Shown: piece by piece, positions 9,814 through 20,446 of the stretch
How positions within the stretch are numbered: the stretch's first letter is position 1
How the letters are laid out: every line of letters starts with the position of its first letter
Assembly (NCBI GenBank): GCA_900470195.1
Contig: UEIJ01000023.1
Location: forward strand, 62,001 to 126,000
Direction: 5' to 3'
Length of the DNA stretch: 64,000 nt
Source: Hyphomicrobiales bacterium
Lineage (GTDB): Bacteria > Pseudomonadota > Alphaproteobacteria > Rhizobiales > Rhizobiaceae
Position numbers and translations under genes: made by a program
Notes under the pieces: generated by a model
Database searches by the model: none
Told to the model about the DNA's origin: nothing
The model's input: only the letters and a program-made list of their open reading frames with translations

Positions 9814-9919
9814 TAGAGCGGTTCCTGTTTTAATGGAATCGTTGGAACCGCTCTAACTCACTGTTTCTGCCGCATTTCCGAACGCAAAACCGTTTCACAC
9901 TTTTGCTGGAAATGCTCTA
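9814..9919. repeat. Palindromic intergenic repeat, family 1, copy A
   Basis: About 106 bases made of two hairpins. The first (9814-9855) has arms TAGAGCGGTTCC and GGAACCGCTCTA. The second has arms GCATTTCC (9872-9879) and GGAAATGC (9908-9915), with a smaller GCAAAA/TTTTGC pair inside. A nearly identical copy in the same orientation lies at 34397-34503. This matches the rhizobial intergenic mosaic type of small non-coding repeat. It sits between glmU and glmS. Confidence 0.85.
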
Positions 9920-9933
9920 AGCTATTGGACGAT

Positions 9934-11298
9934 TTATTTCGCCGAGGTTTTAGCCGCTTTGATGGCGGCATACTTCTCTCGCAGGATTTTCCCCCGGCCT
10001 TCCTTTGTTTCTTGCCGCGCACGGCCAAAGGCCAACGCATCGGCAGGAACATTGTCGGTAATCGTGCTGCCCGATGCGATATAGGCATTGTCGCCGATTT
10101 CCACCGGTGCAACCAGCGAACTGTTTGACCCGATAAACGCGTTTTCGCCGATCACCGTCTTGTACTTGTTGTAGCCATCGTAGTTGCAGGTGATTGTGCC
10201 AGCGCCGATATTGCTCCCTGCACCGACAGTTGCATCGCCAATATAGGTCAGGTGATTGATCTTTGCGCCTTTATGCACGGTGGCATTCTTCACTTCGCAG
10301 AAATTGCCGACCTTGGTCTTTTCCCCCAGATTTGCGCCGGGACGCAGGCGCGCAAACGGCCCGATCTCCGCCTTCGGCCCAACTTCTGCACCTTCCAGAT
10401 GCGAGAAGGAATGGATGAGCGCACCCGACGCAACATGCACGTGGAGACCGAAGAAGACATTCGGTTCAACGATCACATCCGCCTCGATTAGCGTGTCGTG
10501 CGAGAAGAACACTGTTTCAGGCGCAATCAGCGTCACGCCTGCAAGCATCATTTCACGACGCTTGCGATCCTGCCAGATGGCTTCGGCTTCAGCCAGTTCG
10601 ACCCGGTTATTGATGCCGATGACATTATCGACCGGCACTTCAATCGCCGTCACACGCATGCTTTTGCCGTGCGCTATAGCCACGATATCGGTCAGATAAT
10701 ATTCGCCTTTGGCGTTGTTATTATCGACGGCATCCAGAAGCGCCAGAGCATGTTGGCCTCGAACAGCGATCAGCCCGCCATTGCAGAACCCGATCTGCTT
10801 CTGCTCTTCGCTTGCTTCTTTTTCCTCAACGATGGCGACAAGCTTGTCGCCCTCTTCGATCAGGCGGCCATAGCCGTGCGGATTGTCTGGACGGAAACCG
10901 ATAACAACGACATCGGCGCCATCGGCCAGCCGCTCGCGGGCCTTTTGCAAAGATGATGCCTCGATCAGCGGCGTATCACCGAAAACGATGAGCAGGTCCT
11001 CATAGCCACGCTCAATTGCTTCGCGTGCTGCCAGAACGGCGTGTGCCGTACCGAGGCGTTCCTTCTGCTCAAAGGCCGAGACGGGGCCTGCGTTCTTTTC
11101 CACTGCCGCACGCACTTCGTCGGCACCACGTCCAACGACCAGCGCAACATCGCTTTTGCCGGTGCCCTGAACTGCCTTGACCACATGCGAGACCAGCGGC
11201 AAGCCCGCTACCTGGTGCAGCACTTTCGGGAGGCTGGATTTCATGCGTGTGCCTTCGCCAGCAGCAAGCACGATGGAAAGGCAGGTACGGTCTGTCAT
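9934..11298 (-). CDS. glmU: Bifunctional N-acetylglucosamine-1-phosphate uridyltransferase / glucosamine-1-phosphate acetyltransferase
   Basis: A 454-residue cytoplasmic enzyme that acetylates glucosamine-1-phosphate and couples it to UTP to give UDP-GlcNAc. The N-terminal uridyltransferase domain starts with the nucleotide-binding loop '[11 protein letters not shown]'. The C-terminal half is a left-handed beta-helix of hexapeptide repeats, seen as runs such as '[20 protein letters not shown]' and '[15 protein letters not shown]'. An in-frame ATG 36 bases upstream would add 12 unrelated residues, so I use the ATG at 11298, which gives the family's standard start '[14 protein letters not shown]'. 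It is in the same direction as glmS and feeds the same pathway. Confidence 0.97.
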   Translation of the reverse strand: MTDRTCLSIVLAAGEGTRMKSSLPKVLHQVAGLPLVSHVVKAVQGTGKSDVALVVGRGADEVRAAVEKNAGPVSAFEQKERLGTAHAVLAAREAIERGYEDLLIVFGDTPLIEASSLQKARERLADGADVVVIGFRPDNPHGYGRLIEEGDKLVAIVEEKEASEEQKQIGFCNGGLIAVRGQHALALLDAVDNNNAKGEYYLTDIVAIAHGKSMRVTAIEVPVDNVIGINNRVELAEAEAIWQDRKRREMMLAGVTLIAPETVFFSHDTLIEADVIVEPNVFFGLHVHVASGALIHSFSHLEGAEVGPKAEIGPFARLRPGANLGEKTKVGNFCEVKNATVHKGAKINHLTYIGDATVGAGSNIGAGTITCNYDGYNKYKTVIGENAFIGSNSSLVAPVEIGDNAYIASGSTITDNVPADALAFGRARQETKEGRGKILREKYAAIKAAKTSAK

Positions 11299-11367
11299 GG
11301 TGTCGTCCAGAAAATTGAGATGATCTTCGCTCATAACATCAAAGCGTCTATGAAAACTTACGGGCCT

Positions 11368-12132
11368 TTAGCCCAATCGGCCAAGCGCAGGGAAATTCTC
11401 AAGCAGCCAGAAAGAAAACGATTGCATCCCGCCGGTCAGGAACAGGACTCCCGCTGCAACCAGAAGCGCGCCCATCGCTTTTTCCACCTTGCCGAGATGC
11501 ACCCGGAAGCGCGAAAGAAATCGCATGAATGCGCCAGAAAAAAGGGCGGCGATCAAAAAAGGAATGCCGAGGCCGAGCGAATAGGTTGCCAGCAAGAGCG
11601 CCCCCTCACCGACCGTGCTGCTGCCGCCTGCGAGCGTCAGGATCGGCCCGAGAACGGGCCCGATGCACGGGGTCCAGCCAAAGGCGAAAGCCAGCCCCAT
11701 GACATAAGCCCCAAGCGGGGACGCTGGAGCGTTGCGTGCCTGAAAACGCGCTTCCCGGGACAAGAACGACAAACGCAGAACGCCGAGGAAATTCAGTCCC
11801 ATCAATATGATGACGACGCCCGCGACGATCGCAATTTCCTGCTGCCAGGCGCGCAGGAAAGCGCCGATGGAGGAGGCACCGGCGCCAAGCGCCACAAAAA
11901 CAGTCGTGAAACCGAGAACGAAACAGATTGCTGCAAAGGCCAGCGAACGGCGCGCCGATGGTGCTGCCGCAACGGTCGTCGCCTTCTCCGCGCGGAAATC
12001 CTCGACGCTCACGCCTGCCATGTAGCACAGATAGGGCGGCACGAGCGGCAGGACACAGGGTGAAAGAAACGACAGGGCGCCAGCTCCCGCTGCGGTCATA
12101 TAGGAAATATCGAGCACCAATACCTCTTTCAA
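11368..12132 (-). CDS. ccdA: Cytochrome c biogenesis protein CcdA family
   Basis: A 254-residue inner-membrane protein of the CcdA/DsbD transmembrane family, which passes reducing equivalents from cytoplasmic thioredoxin to periplasmic thiol proteins for cytochrome c maturation. Six hydrophobic segments are visible. The two redox cysteines sit in 'FLSPCVLPLVPPYLCYM' in the first helix and 'GWTPCIGPVLGPIL' in the fourth. An in-frame ATG inside 'DISYMTAAGAG' is a possible alternative start. It is divergent from mprF across a 164-base gap and lies just upstream of glmU on the same strand without an obvious functional link. Confidence 0.9.
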   Translation of the reverse strand: MKEVLVLDISYMTAAGAGALSFLSPCVLPLVPPYLCYMAGVSVEDFRAEKATTVAAAPSARRSLAFAAICFVLGFTTVFVALGAGASSIGAFLRAWQQEIAIVAGVVIILMGLNFLGVLRLSFLSREARFQARNAPASPLGAYVMGLAFAFGWTPCIGPVLGPILTLAGGSSTVGEGALLLATYSLGLGIPFLIAALFSGAFMRFLSRFRVHLGKVEKAMGALLVAAGVLFLTGGMQSFSFWLLENFPALGRLG

Positions 12133-12296
12133 TTCATCAAATCACTTGCGATCCGGCCCGACGGCAGGCTTATATAGACCAACTTCGGCTTTACTTAGAA
12201 TATTTTCAATGCGGCATCTCGCTCGAACACAAGTTCGCCCTAAATCGAGATCATTGCGCGATTTATAATATATTGCTCCAACCGGACGACGTTCCT

Positions 12297-14909
12297 ATGA
12301 GCCTTATTGATGATAAAGCGCCTGCAACATCATCTGCAACGTCCACCAGCGGACGTTTCAAGCGCTACCAGCATTTTCTGTTTCCGATAGCCGGTATCGC
12401 CATTGCTTTGCTTGCAGTCTATGTGCTGGAGAATCTCCTCCAGCATACCTCCCGCAAGGACACGCTCGCCGCGCTGCACAACATATCGTGGGCAACGCTG
12501 GGCCTTGCCGTGTTCTTCACGGCTCTCAGCTATGCCGCTGTCGCGCTCTATGATGTAGTGGCTGTCGATACGATTGCCCCCAACCAGATCCCGCGACGCA
12601 TTGCAGCCGTTGCAGGTGCCGCCGGCTACGCAATCTCCAATGCGCTCGGCTTTTCCCTTTTGACCGGTGGCGCTCTTCGTTATCGCATCTATGCGGCGGA
12701 AGGCGTGAGCCTTGCCGACATAGGCAAGATTGTTGGAACATCATGGTTCGCAATCTGGTTCGCGCTGATCATCATGGTCGGTGCCGCGCTTCTCATCGAT
12801 CCGGGGGATGTTCCTTGGCTCTCTGCCATTGATTCCCGTATCGACATTGTTGCCGGTATCGCCATTCTGGGCGGCATCGGCTGGCTGATCTACTGGCTGT
12901 CGCATGGACAGCGCAGCTTCACGATAGGTTCGTTCAGCCTGCGCCTGCCCAATTCCAAAGGCGCGCTGACCCAGATATTTGCCGGGCTCGTGGATGTCGG
13001 CGCAGCCGCCGCTACGCTCTATGTCCTCATGCCTGCCGACGCAGTGCCAAGCTTTGCGGTTTTCGCACTGGTCTATGTGATCGCCATCGTGCTGGGCATC
13101 GCCAGCCATGCGCCCGGTGGCCTGGGCGCCTTCGAGGCGACGATCATTGCGGGTCTTGGCCTTGGCGGAAAGCCGGACGCGATTGCGGGCCTTCTTGCGT
13201 ACCGGCTTATCTACACGATTATGCCGCTTGTTGTGGCTACAGCGGGCATTCTCATATGGGAGATCATGCGCCGCCGTCATATGCTCGGCAAGCAGGCCCG
13301 CTTCGCCAAGCGTCTGGTCGAGCCGCTCATCCCGGGCCTGTCTGCCAGCATCATCTTTCTGGGCGGGATCATTCTTCTCGTATCCGGCGCAACGCCGGAC
13401 CTTCGCTACCGCGTCGAAGTGCTCTCCGATATCGTTCCAGAATCCTTCATGGAAATGTCGCATCTCGCCGCCAGTCTCGTCGGCGTCGCGCTGCTCATCG
13501 TTGCTCGCGGCCTCTCGAAGAGGCTTGCACGAGCCTGGGTGGCCGCGCAAATCCTCCTTCTCTGCGGCGCTGCCTTTTCTCTGACCAAAGGTCTCGATTG
13601 GGAAGAGGCCATCACCCTCTGCCTTTTCGCTTTCACCCTATGGGGTTTCCGGGATTCGTTCTATCGCCGCCCCATTTCAGGGCCGTTCGACCTGAGCTGG
13701 AACTGGATCGCGACAGTGGGCACGACTGTGCTCGTTTCCACATGGCTCGGATTTTTCGTTTATCGACACGTGGAATATTCCAACACTCTCTGGTGGGATT
13801 TCGCCTGGAACGGCAATGCACCCCGTTTCCTGCGGGCGACCGTACTAGTCTTCGCCGTGGTTGCTGCGGTCGGCCTTTACTCGATCATCAACCGAAACGG
13901 TCATCGCAGGCGAAAAGTTGATTATTCGATTCCCGACGCGGTGCCCGATCTCGTCGCCCAATGGCCTCACACGGATGCCGCCCTGGCGCTGCTTGGCGAC
14001 AAGCAATTCCTTCTCGCCCCCGATAACAGCTCCTTCATCATGTATTCCCAGTCTGGAGGCAGTCTGATCGCGCTTGGCGAACCCATCGGCAACGAACAAA
14101 CGGGCAGAGAGCTCGCCTGGTCCTTTCATGGGCTGGCCGACAAGCTGGCCCTGCGCACCGTATTCTACGGTGTCGGTCCGCAAAGCCTCCCCCTGTTTCT
14201 GGACATGGGGCTTGTCGCCTTGAAGCTCGGCGAAGTCGCCCGCGTTGACCTCACCGATTTCTCTCTGGATGGCCCGCGTCGTCAGCCGTTCCGCTATGCC
14301 GACCGGAAGATCGACAAGGACGGGCTGACCTTTGAAATCATCCCGGCAGCTAATGTGCCGCCGCTCATTCCACGCCTGCGCGAGATTTCGGACGCTTGGC
14401 TGGATTTTAAATCGGGCAGCGAAAAGGGATTTTCGTTGGGGTATTTCGACGACGAATACATGACGCGTTTCGATGTCGCAGTGTTGAAAAGCGGCGGAGA
14501 AATCGTGGCTTTCGCCAATATATGGCGCGGCGCGGATAAATATGAAATCACTGTCGACCTCATGCGATACATGCCCAATGTGCATAAGCTCCTGATGGAC
14601 GCGCTCTTCGCGAAACTGCTGATGGCCGGCAAGGAGGAAGGCTACAAGTGGTTCAATCTTGGCGCTGCCCCGCTTTCCGGCTTAAGCGGCAGCAGACTGG
14701 CCTCCCGCTGGAACCGTTTCGGCTCCTTCATCTACAAGCGTGGCGCCGATCTCTATCATTTCGGCGGATTGAAAGCCTTCAAGGAAAAATTCGATCCTGT
14801 CTGGACCCCGCATTACATGGTTTGTCCTGGCGGACTTGAGACGCCGCGCGCCCTTCTCGATGCCACGACCCTCATCAATGGCAGCCCACTGGAGTTCATC
14901 CGAAAATGA
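12297..14909 (+). CDS. mprF: Lysyl-phosphatidylglycerol synthase / flippase MprF (LpiA)
   Basis: An 870-residue membrane protein. The N-terminal two thirds hold about a dozen or more hydrophobic helices (flippase part, UPF0104-like). The C-terminal third is the soluble DUF2156 aminoacyl-transfer domain ('[20 protein letters not shown]' and 'LGAAPLSGL'). The family moves lysine from Lys-tRNA onto phosphatidylglycerol, lowering surface charge and raising resistance to cationic peptides and acid. The frame is open from 11928, but that part overlaps the ccdA coding region, so I start at the ATG at 12297. Its stop overlaps the start of acvB, matching the acid-inducible lpiA-atvA operon known from rhizobia. 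Confidence 0.93.
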   Translation: MSLIDDKAPATSSATSTSGRFKRYQHFLFPIAGIAIALLAVYVLENLLQHTSRKDTLAALHNISWATLGLAVFFTALSYAAVALYDVVAVDTIAPNQIPRRIAAVAGAAGYAISNALGFSLLTGGALRYRIYAAEGVSLADIGKIVGTSWFAIWFALIIMVGAALLIDPGDVPWLSAIDSRIDIVAGIAILGGIGWLIYWLSHGQRSFTIGSFSLRLPNSKGALTQIFAGLVDVGAAAATLYVLMPADAVPSFAVFALVYVIAIVLGIASHAPGGLGAFEATIIAGLGLGGKPDAIAGLLAYRLIYTIMPLVVATAGILIWEIMRRRHMLGKQARFAKRLVEPLIPGLSASIIFLGGIILLVSGATPDLRYRVEVLSDIVPESFMEMSHLAASLVGVALLIVARGLSKRLARAWVAAQILLLCGAAFSLTKGLDWEEAITLCLFAFTLWGFRDSFYRRPISGPFDLSWNWIATVGTTVLVSTWLGFFVYRHVEYSNTLWWDFAWNGNAPRFLRATVLVFAVVAAVGLYSIINRNGHRRRKVDYSIPDAVPDLVAQWPHTDAALALLGDKQFLLAPDNSSFIMYSQSGGSLIALGEPIGNEQTGRELAWSFHGLADKLALRTVFYGVGPQSLPLFLDMGLVALKLGEVARVDLTDFSLDGPRRQPFRYADRKIDKDGLTFEIIPAANVPPLIPRLREISDAWLDFKSGSEKGFSLGYFDDEYMTRFDVAVLKSGGEIVAFANIWRGADKYEITVDLMRYMPNVHKLLMDALFAKLLMAGKEEGYKWFNLGAAPLSGLSGSRLASRWNRFGSFIYKRGADLYHFGGLKAFKEKFDPVWTPHYMVCPGGLETPRALLDATTLINGSPLEFIRK

Positions 14910-16318
14910 CGAAAAGACGCGTTCTCTTTATTGTGCTCGGGCTGGCGCTCTTGGCAGCAGCAGGCGTGTACGGCACAGTGCATACGGGTAAAATCGCCCG
15001 GCTCTGGACGAAAATCATCGATTCCGACGAACCGGTCATCCACGCCAGTGCTGAACGGCTATCCAACATCCCTGTCTATATGCCGGAGAACGACCCGGTG
15101 GGTCTTGCTATCCTGTTGAGCGACGACGGCGGCATAGGCGACCGGGAAAAACAATTCATGGATGCCATGCTTGCCCGGAATATGATTGTTCTGCCGGTCG
15201 AGCTTGGCCCGTGGCGGGCTGCCCTCGATAAGGAGGACGGCGAGTGTAACTATCTGGACTCGGATTTTGAAGCCATAGCGAAGGAAGCTCTGCGCGGGCT
15301 TGACCTTGGCGTCTATTTTCACCCCGTTCTGACCGGCATCGGACAGGGCGCGACCATTGCCTATGCTGCTGCCTCGGACTCGCCGGATGCGACGATTGCA
15401 GGTGCCGTTGCGCTCGATCCGGTACCGGCAAAGACCCGCCTGCCTTCCTGCACCGAAAAAGCGCAAGCAATCAAGGCCGCGGAGGGAGGCTTCACCTATG
15501 GTTTCAATGTTCCAGTTCCGGCCCCTGCTCTCGTGATCGGACCGGCCGGATCGCCGACGAATAATCCGGTTACAGCGCGTCAGGAAAACTTTGCTGTACT
15601 TCAATCTGCTCCTGCGTTTCCGGCCCGACTGAAAATGGCTGTCGACAATGTCATCGCCATGGCAGACCAGGATGCCAAGAACGAAGCGCTGCCTGTCGTG
15701 GACCTTCCAGCCAGGGGCGGGAAAGCCGATATGGTTGCGGTCTTCTATTCGGGAGACGGCGGCTGGCGCGATCTCGATAAATCCATTGGCGAATGGCTGC
15801 AGGCCAATGGCGTCCACGTGATCGGAGTGGATTCGCTGCGTTATTTCTGGTCGGAACGCACGCCGGAGGAAATTGCCAATGATACAACGGCGATGATCAA
15901 AAAGGCCGATCCTACAAATAAATTGCCGGTGGCGGTTCTGGGCTATTCGTTTGGCGCGGATACATTTCCATTTGCCTGGAAATATCTACCCTCGGCCATA
16001 CAGGACCGGACGAAAATGATCGGCCTTCTCGGGGTTGAAACTACAACCACCTTTCAGGTTTCCATTGAAGGCTGGCTTGGAATGAACGGGGACAAGGATG
16101 TCGTTCCTGCCATCTCGACTATTCCGCTGGACCGTGTGGTCTGCGTCTATGGCGAGGAAGAAGAAGACACCGCCTGCACTGCTGCTGAACTGAAAGGGAT
16201 GGAAGTGATAAAATTGGCTGGCGGTCATCATTTCGATGAAAACTATACGCCCATTGCCGCGAGTCTTCTGGAAAAGATGCGCAGCCGCGCCGGATTGCCG
16301 CCGCGACCAGCCAGTTGA
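14906..16318 (+). CDS. acvB: AcvB/VirJ-family protein, probable lysyl-phosphatidylglycerol hydrolase
   Basis: A 470-residue exported or membrane-anchored protein with one N-terminal hydrophobic segment (about residues 5-25). The C-terminal VirJ domain has an alpha/beta-hydrolase look: '[20 protein letters not shown]' opens it, 'GYSFGAD' carries the likely nucleophile serine, and '[10 protein letters not shown]' the likely catalytic histidine. In Agrobacterium, AcvB cleaves lysyl-phosphatidylglycerol in the periplasm and is needed for virulence. That role fits here because the gene overlaps mprF by four bases (ATGA) and so is translationally coupled to the lipid's synthase. The first 230 residues look like a degenerate copy of the same fold ('[13 protein letters not shown]'). 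Confidence 0.88.
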   Translation: MTKRRVLFIVLGLALLAAAGVYGTVHTGKIARLWTKIIDSDEPVIHASAERLSNIPVYMPENDPVGLAILLSDDGGIGDREKQFMDAMLARNMIVLPVELGPWRAALDKEDGECNYLDSDFEAIAKEALRGLDLGVYFHPVLTGIGQGATIAYAAASDSPDATIAGAVALDPVPAKTRLPSCTEKAQAIKAAEGGFTYGFNVPVPAPALVIGPAGSPTNNPVTARQENFAVLQSAPAFPARLKMAVDNVIAMADQDAKNEALPVVDLPARGGKADMVAVFYSGDGGWRDLDKSIGEWLQANGVHVIGVDSLRYFWSERTPEEIANDTTAMIKKADPTNKLPVAVLGYSFGADTFPFAWKYLPSAIQDRTKMIGLLGVETTTTFQVSIEGWLGMNGDKDVVPAISTIPLDRVVCVYGEEEEDTACTAAELKGMEVIKLAGGHHFDENYTPIAASLLEKMRSRAGLPPRPAS

Positions 16319-16410
16319 CGATTGGTCGCCAACGACGAAACCGGCGCATATCCAATAATTCGCCCAACTGTAAAACGGGAGATCAACAATTTCAGCTAAG
16401 TGCTTGTTTT

Positions 16411-16486
16411 TGGTGAGCGCGCAGGGATTCGAACCCTGGACCTACTGATTAAAAGTCAGTTGCTCTACCGGCTGAGCTACGCGCTC
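16411..16486 (-). tRNA. tRNA-Lys (anticodon TTT)
   Basis: A complete cloverleaf on the minus strand. The acceptor arms GAGCGCG and CGCGCTC pair perfectly, the D arm reads GCTCAGCCGGTAGAGC, the anticodon loop CTTTTAA carries TTT between ACTGA and TCAGT, and the T arm reads CAGGGTTCGAATCCCTG. CCA is encoded. Confidence 0.97.
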
Positions 16487-16795
16487 CCTGTCGGAGCAAA
16501 TCGCCCCCGGAAGTGCGGCGGAACATAAGGGCGGCTTACGGATTGGTCAACACCATAAAATCAGGTTTCTCCAACATAAATTCAAAAAAATCACAGGTCG
16601 CGGATACTCAACGTCACGCTGCGGCTTCCAGATGCCTGTGAACATGCCTCTTCCACGCACTCTATACCCTCAACCGGATAGCGATTCTGAACATGCGACG
16701 ATAGAAACAAGCCTGCCGAGCCTTCCATGACGGGACCTTGCCGCCTGGTCATGCTATAGCTAGCCCATAACAATGACCCAACAGCACGGTATTTG
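16487..16795. other. Intergenic region, tRNA-Lys promoter side
   Basis: This 309-base gap lies between the divergent tRNA-Lys and the alpha/beta-hydrolase gene. It must hold both promoters, though I cannot place clear -35/-10 boxes. A minus-strand frame runs through 16591-16752 (53 codons, or 45 from an inner ATG preceded by AAGG). I do not call it because its composition is not distinctive and no family is recognisable. Confidence 0.4.
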
Positions 16796-18490
16796 ATGTC
16801 TCTGGCCACCAAGGCACTTTTTCATTTCCGACGCTCCTTGTCCGGCGTAGGCATAGCGCTAGGCACCCTGTTTTTTGCCGCCGCGCTTACGCCGAGCCTC
16901 ATCCCGCGTACCCATATCATGCAGGGAATTCTCGGAGGCGTCGCCTTCGGAGCAGGTTATGGCATCGGTGTGCTGTGGCGCTGGCTATGGCATTATCTCG
17001 AATTGCCCGAACCCCGGGACCGCCTGCGCAGTCAAGTCAATCTAGCTGTCGGCATCATCTGTCTCGGGGTGGCGGTCGTCGCGCTTTATTTCGCCGCGAG
17101 CTGGCAGAACTCCGTTCGTGCTGTCATGAACATGGAGCCGGTGCCAAGCGCCTATCCAATGAGCGTGTCGGCTTTGGCCGTACTGACATTCCTGATTCTG
17201 TTGGTGTTGGTCCGCCTTCTCATCCGATTTGGGCGATTCGTCTCGGCAAAAGTACAACTCGTCATGCCCCGCCGAGTAGCCAATGTCCTCGGCGTCACGA
17301 TTACGGTCGTACTCGTCTGGACGATTGCCAACGGGCTGCTCATCCAATCTGCTTTCAAGGTTCTGGACCGCTCATTTCGCGAGTATGACGCTCTGATCGA
17401 GCCGGACCGCCCCCAACCGACGGTACCGAACAAAACCGGCAGCGCCGCATCGCTTTTGCACTGGAACGAGCTTGGGCGGGCTGGACGTGAATTTGTCTCT
17501 TCCGGCCCCGCGGCCGCCGACATCACGGCAATGACCGGTGAAATGGCAATCGATCCCATACGGGTCTATGCCGGCCTGCACGTCGCCGACACACCGGAAC
17601 AACGAGCCGAACTTGCGCTGGAGGAACTAAAGCGGCAACACGGCTTTGACCGGTCGGTACTGGTCGTCATCACGCCCACCGGCACCGGCTGGGTCGACCC
17701 TGCCGCGATGGACGGTCTGGAATTTCTGCATCATGGGGATGTGGCCAGTGTCGCCGTGCAGTATTCTTATCTTTCCAGCCCCTTGTCGTTGCTCTTTCAA
17801 CCCGAATATGGAGCGGAAGCGTCGCGGGCACTGTTCATCGCCGTTTATAACTACTGGAAAAACCTTCCGCGGGACCGGCGTCCTCGCCTGTATCTCTATG
17901 GCTTGAGCCTCGGTGCCATGAACTCGGAAATTTCGTCCGAGCTTTTCGAAATGCTCGATGACCCGATTAACGGCGCCCTTTGGAGCGGTCCTCCTTTCCC
18001 GAGCCGCGACTGGAAAGCCATGACCAGACGGAGAAATCCGGGAACACCGGAATGGTTGCCGGTATTCAGGGACGGCTCCTTTGCGCGTTTCATGAACCAG
18101 AATGGTGAAGCGCCCGGAAACGGAACACGCTGGGGGCCGATGCGCGTGGTCTATCTGCAATATGCAAGCGACCCCGTGACCTTCTTCGACACATTGTCGT
18201 TCTACCGGCAGCCCGACTGGATGCAGGCACCGCGCGGACCCGATGTGTCACCCGATTTGCGGTGGTATCCTGTCGTGACGATGCTTCAGCTCGCCCTTGA
18301 TATGGCCTTTGGAACAACCGCACCGATAGGACATGGGCATGTGTACGCTCCGGAGCACTATGTCGACGCATGGCTGGAAGTTACCGGCGTAACGGGCTGG
18401 GATAAGGAAAAGATCGCCGGACTCAAGCAGTACCTGCGCCAGAAAATTGATAGGGCAAATGTTGAGGGCTATGAACAGCGTGGCGGGTGA
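16796..18490 (+). CDS. Membrane-anchored alpha/beta-hydrolase (Abhydrolase_9 family)
   Basis: A 564-residue protein. The N-terminal part (about residues 1-200) has four or five hydrophobic segments, beginning with 'LTPSLIPR' and 'GGVAFGAGYGIGVLW', the pattern of the Abhydrolase_9 N-terminal domain. The rest is a soluble hydrolase domain with 'VLVVITPTGTGWVDPAAMD' and a nucleophile elbow 'YGLSLGAMNSE'. These are inner-membrane proteins of unknown substrate. I use the ATG at 16796 rather than the TTG one codon earlier. It is alone between a tRNA and a prohibitin-like gene. Family assignment is good, function unknown. Confidence 0.85.
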   Translation: MSLATKALFHFRRSLSGVGIALGTLFFAAALTPSLIPRTHIMQGILGGVAFGAGYGIGVLWRWLWHYLELPEPRDRLRSQVNLAVGIICLGVAVVALYFAASWQNSVRAVMNMEPVPSAYPMSVSALAVLTFLILLVLVRLLIRFGRFVSAKVQLVMPRRVANVLGVTITVVLVWTIANGLLIQSAFKVLDRSFREYDALIEPDRPQPTVPNKTGSAASLLHWNELGRAGREFVSSGPAAADITAMTGEMAIDPIRVYAGLHVADTPEQRAELALEELKRQHGFDRSVLVVITPTGTGWVDPAAMDGLEFLHHGDVASVAVQYSYLSSPLSLLFQPEYGAEASRALFIAVYNYWKNLPRDRRPRLYLYGLSLGAMNSEISSELFEMLDDPINGALWSGPPFPSRDWKAMTRRRNPGTPEWLPVFRDGSFARFMNQNGEAPGNGTRWGPMRVVYLQYASDPVTFFDTLSFYRQPDWMQAPRGPDVSPDLRWYPVVTMLQLALDMAFGTTAPIGHGHVYAPEHYVDAWLEVTGVTGWDKEKIAGLKQYLRQKIDRANVEGYEQRGG

Positions 18491-18538
18491 GAGCACATCT
18501 CGAAAAACGGAAACCATTTTCGGTTAGGATGCAACTCA
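18490..18538. repeat. Degenerate palindromic repeat, family 2
   Basis: Following the hydrolase stop there is a decayed version of the rhizobial palindrome whose core reads CGAAAA-CGGAAACC-TTTTCGG. Better copies are at 46702-46749 and 48901-49003. The outer arms here match only in part. It may serve as a transcription end for the gene before it. Confidence 0.5.
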
Positions 18539-18578
18539 AGCCAGCCCCTCGGAGCCACGCTGTTTTGTGAAATCGCGG

Positions 18579-19496
18579 TCAGTATTCAGGCGATTTCTGC
18601 GGCGTCTGGGCGCTGTTCAGGTTGAGCATGGGAATTGCCCCGTTCGGCAGCATCGTGGTCGGCAGTTGGCCATCCCATTTTTCCGCCTGCGTCAACGCAA
18701 CAAGACCTGGATTATCGCGAAGTGCATCGCCACGCGCCTTGATGGCGGTTGCTTCCGCCTCGCCCTTCAGCCTAATCGCGTCAGCTTCGGCCTCTGCCTG
18801 AAGACGAACGGCGTCCGCCTGGGCTTCTGCTTCGGCGCGGCGAGCATCTGCCTGCGCTTTTGCCTGTGTTACCGTGATTTCGGCTTGGACCTTTTCGCGT
18901 TCCGCGTTCTGACGAAGACGCTGCACTTCAACTTCCGCCAACATGCGCTGTTCGATTGACTGCTCATAGGAGTCCGAAAAATCGATATTCTCGATCTGCA
19001 CCGTATCGATGATAACGGGACCGCGTACACTGTTCTGAATCGCCTGCGCAATTTCCTGGTTGAGACGGCTTCGTTCCTGGATTGCCTCCACGGCATTGAA
19101 CTTGCCGAAAACAGTCTTGCTTTCCTCGAAAACGCGCCGTTCTACAAGGCGGGACAAGAGACCATCTTCACCGCCATAGGTCGCGTAGACTTCTTCCACG
19201 CGGTCTGGCGGAATGCGATAGTTGACCGAGAGGTTCATCGTGGCTGGCTGCTGGTCGCGGCTATAGGCTTCCATGCTGTTGTAGATCGCAGCTTTGGATT
19301 GCACCGATATTCGCACAATCGAATCGATCAACGGAATTTTGAAACCGAGGCCGGGCTGGGCAACGCCGGAAACAGCACCATAGCGCAAAACAACACCGCG
19401 CTCACCTTCGTCAACCGTGTACCAGGAACCAAGTACTACGCTCAATATACCGAGTACAATTATACCGGCTAATGCTTTGGGTAAAATCTCGCGCAT
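18579..19496 (-). CDS. Prohibitin-like SPFH-domain membrane protein
   Basis: A 305-residue protein with one N-terminal transmembrane helix (about residues 8-27), then an SPFH/band 7 domain opening 'YTVDEGERGVVLRYG'. A long Ala/Glu/Arg coiled coil follows (about residues 190-260, 'AEAQADAVRLQAEAEADAIR'). This is the prohibitin/HflK-HflC layout: oligomeric rings in the inner membrane that control membrane proteases and lipid domains. It is a single gene, not an hflKC pair, so I do not give it that name. The neighbours are unrelated. Confidence 0.88.
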   Translation of the reverse strand: MREILPKALAGIIVLGILSVVLGSWYTVDEGERGVVLRYGAVSGVAQPGLGFKIPLIDSIVRISVQSKAAIYNSMEAYSRDQQPATMNLSVNYRIPPDRVEEVYATYGGEDGLLSRLVERRVFEESKTVFGKFNAVEAIQERSRLNQEIAQAIQNSVRGPVIIDTVQIENIDFSDSYEQSIEQRMLAEVEVQRLRQNAEREKVQAEITVTQAKAQADARRAEAEAQADAVRLQAEAEADAIRLKGEAEATAIKARGDALRDNPGLVALTQAEKWDGQLPTTMLPNGAIPMLNLNSAQTPQKSPEY

Positions 19497-19647
19497 CCCG
19501 TCTCCTTTGGCGCTCGGTTGTAACAGGGGGAAACCGAAAGCCTTTCAACAACTGCGCTGCCGGAATTCGCCCCGATCGCCTTTTAGGGTGCACCGCCATG
19601 AATGACAATTACTGGTGGTACAGTTGATAGACCTAGTCCACAAAACA

Positions 19648-19670
19648 AAGCCGCCCTTCAAGGGCGGCTT
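19648..19670 (-). terminator. Terminator of the BA14K gene
   Basis: Arms AAGCCGCCCTT and AAGGGCGGCTT form a tight hairpin. On the minus strand it is followed by TTTGTTTTG, giving a standard intrinsic terminator 25 bases past the stop codon of the BA14K gene. Confidence 0.85.
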
Positions 19671-19695
19671 CATTGTGTTCAGCAGTCTTCAACTA

Positions 19696-20208
19696 TCAAT
19701 ATGGCGAATAACACTGCTGGCGGGGGCCGTTATACGGCTGAAAAGTATTGTCCGAGGCCCTATATGACCGATAACGATTATAGCACCACTGGACGTGCGA
19801 ATTGCTGTATCCATAAGCCGGCGCGCGATAGACGGGCGGTGGCGGCGGAGCGGCAATCGCACCACCAATGATTGCACCGGCGCCGAACGCGGCGAGCGGA
19901 TACCACCAACCGTCATTATGCCGACGATAGCCGTGGCGATAATAGCGGTTACCGCGATATCCATTCCAGTAACCTGGCCCCGGACGGTACGGACGACCGT
20001 GCCAGCCCGGACGAGGTCCCGGCCGGTAGCCGCCCCAATGTCCATGCCCCGGGCCGCGACGCCAGCGGTCATCACGAACCTGCTGAATATTTTCGTTGCT
20101 CGCCGCAGGGGCGGTTGGCGCGAGAGGCGCAGCCGAGACCGGAACCATCGCGCCGATCAAAAAGCTTGCACCGACAAGGCCAACCATCATCTTTTTGAAG
20201 GTGTTCAT
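19696..20208 (-). CDS. BA14K-family secreted protein
   Basis: A 170-residue protein with a signal peptide (about residues 1-27, '[13 protein letters not shown]'). A long Gly/Arg/Tyr/Pro-rich region follows ('[18 protein letters not shown]'), then a hydrophobic glycine-rich helix (about 108-124) and the BA14K motif '[19 protein letters not shown]' with flanking cysteines at the C-terminus. BA14K proteins are small cell-envelope proteins first described in Brucella as an immunoreactive, lectin-like antigen. The motif is clear, the molecular role is not settled. It has its own terminator. Confidence 0.9.
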   Translation of the reverse strand: MNTFKKMMVGLVGASFLIGAMVPVSAAPLAPTAPAASNENIQQVRDDRWRRGPGHGHWGGYRPGPRPGWHGRPYRPGPGYWNGYRGNRYYRHGYRRHNDGWWYPLAAFGAGAIIGGAIAAPPPPPVYRAPAYGYSNSHVQWCYNRYRSYRASDNTFQPYNGPRQQCYSPY

Positions 20209-20446
20209 CCTGTGCTTCTCCCTTTCAATGATGCCATCATTGCCGTACGTTTATGAATGCCCGCTGAACATTGCCTGAAAATTATACTCGCTCCCAATTT
20301 TTAACTGGCGATGCGCAGCTGTTTCGGTTGCTTCCAAACGGATGAAACAACAATTGGTTCTTGCTATTCCATTATTTTCGTTAGCAAATTGCACGACAAT
20401 CGGATAACTTGCGTGAAGTAGGGCAGCTTGTAAGCGTTTTCAGCGA

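Noticed and set aside
11928..12296. Upstream extension of mprF
   Set aside because: It runs antisense through ccdA and has no MprF-like residues.
16591..16752. A 53-codon minus-strand frame between tRNA-Lys and the hydrolase gene
   Set aside because: No family, weak ribosome site and no neighbour on its strand; noted only within the intergenic entry.
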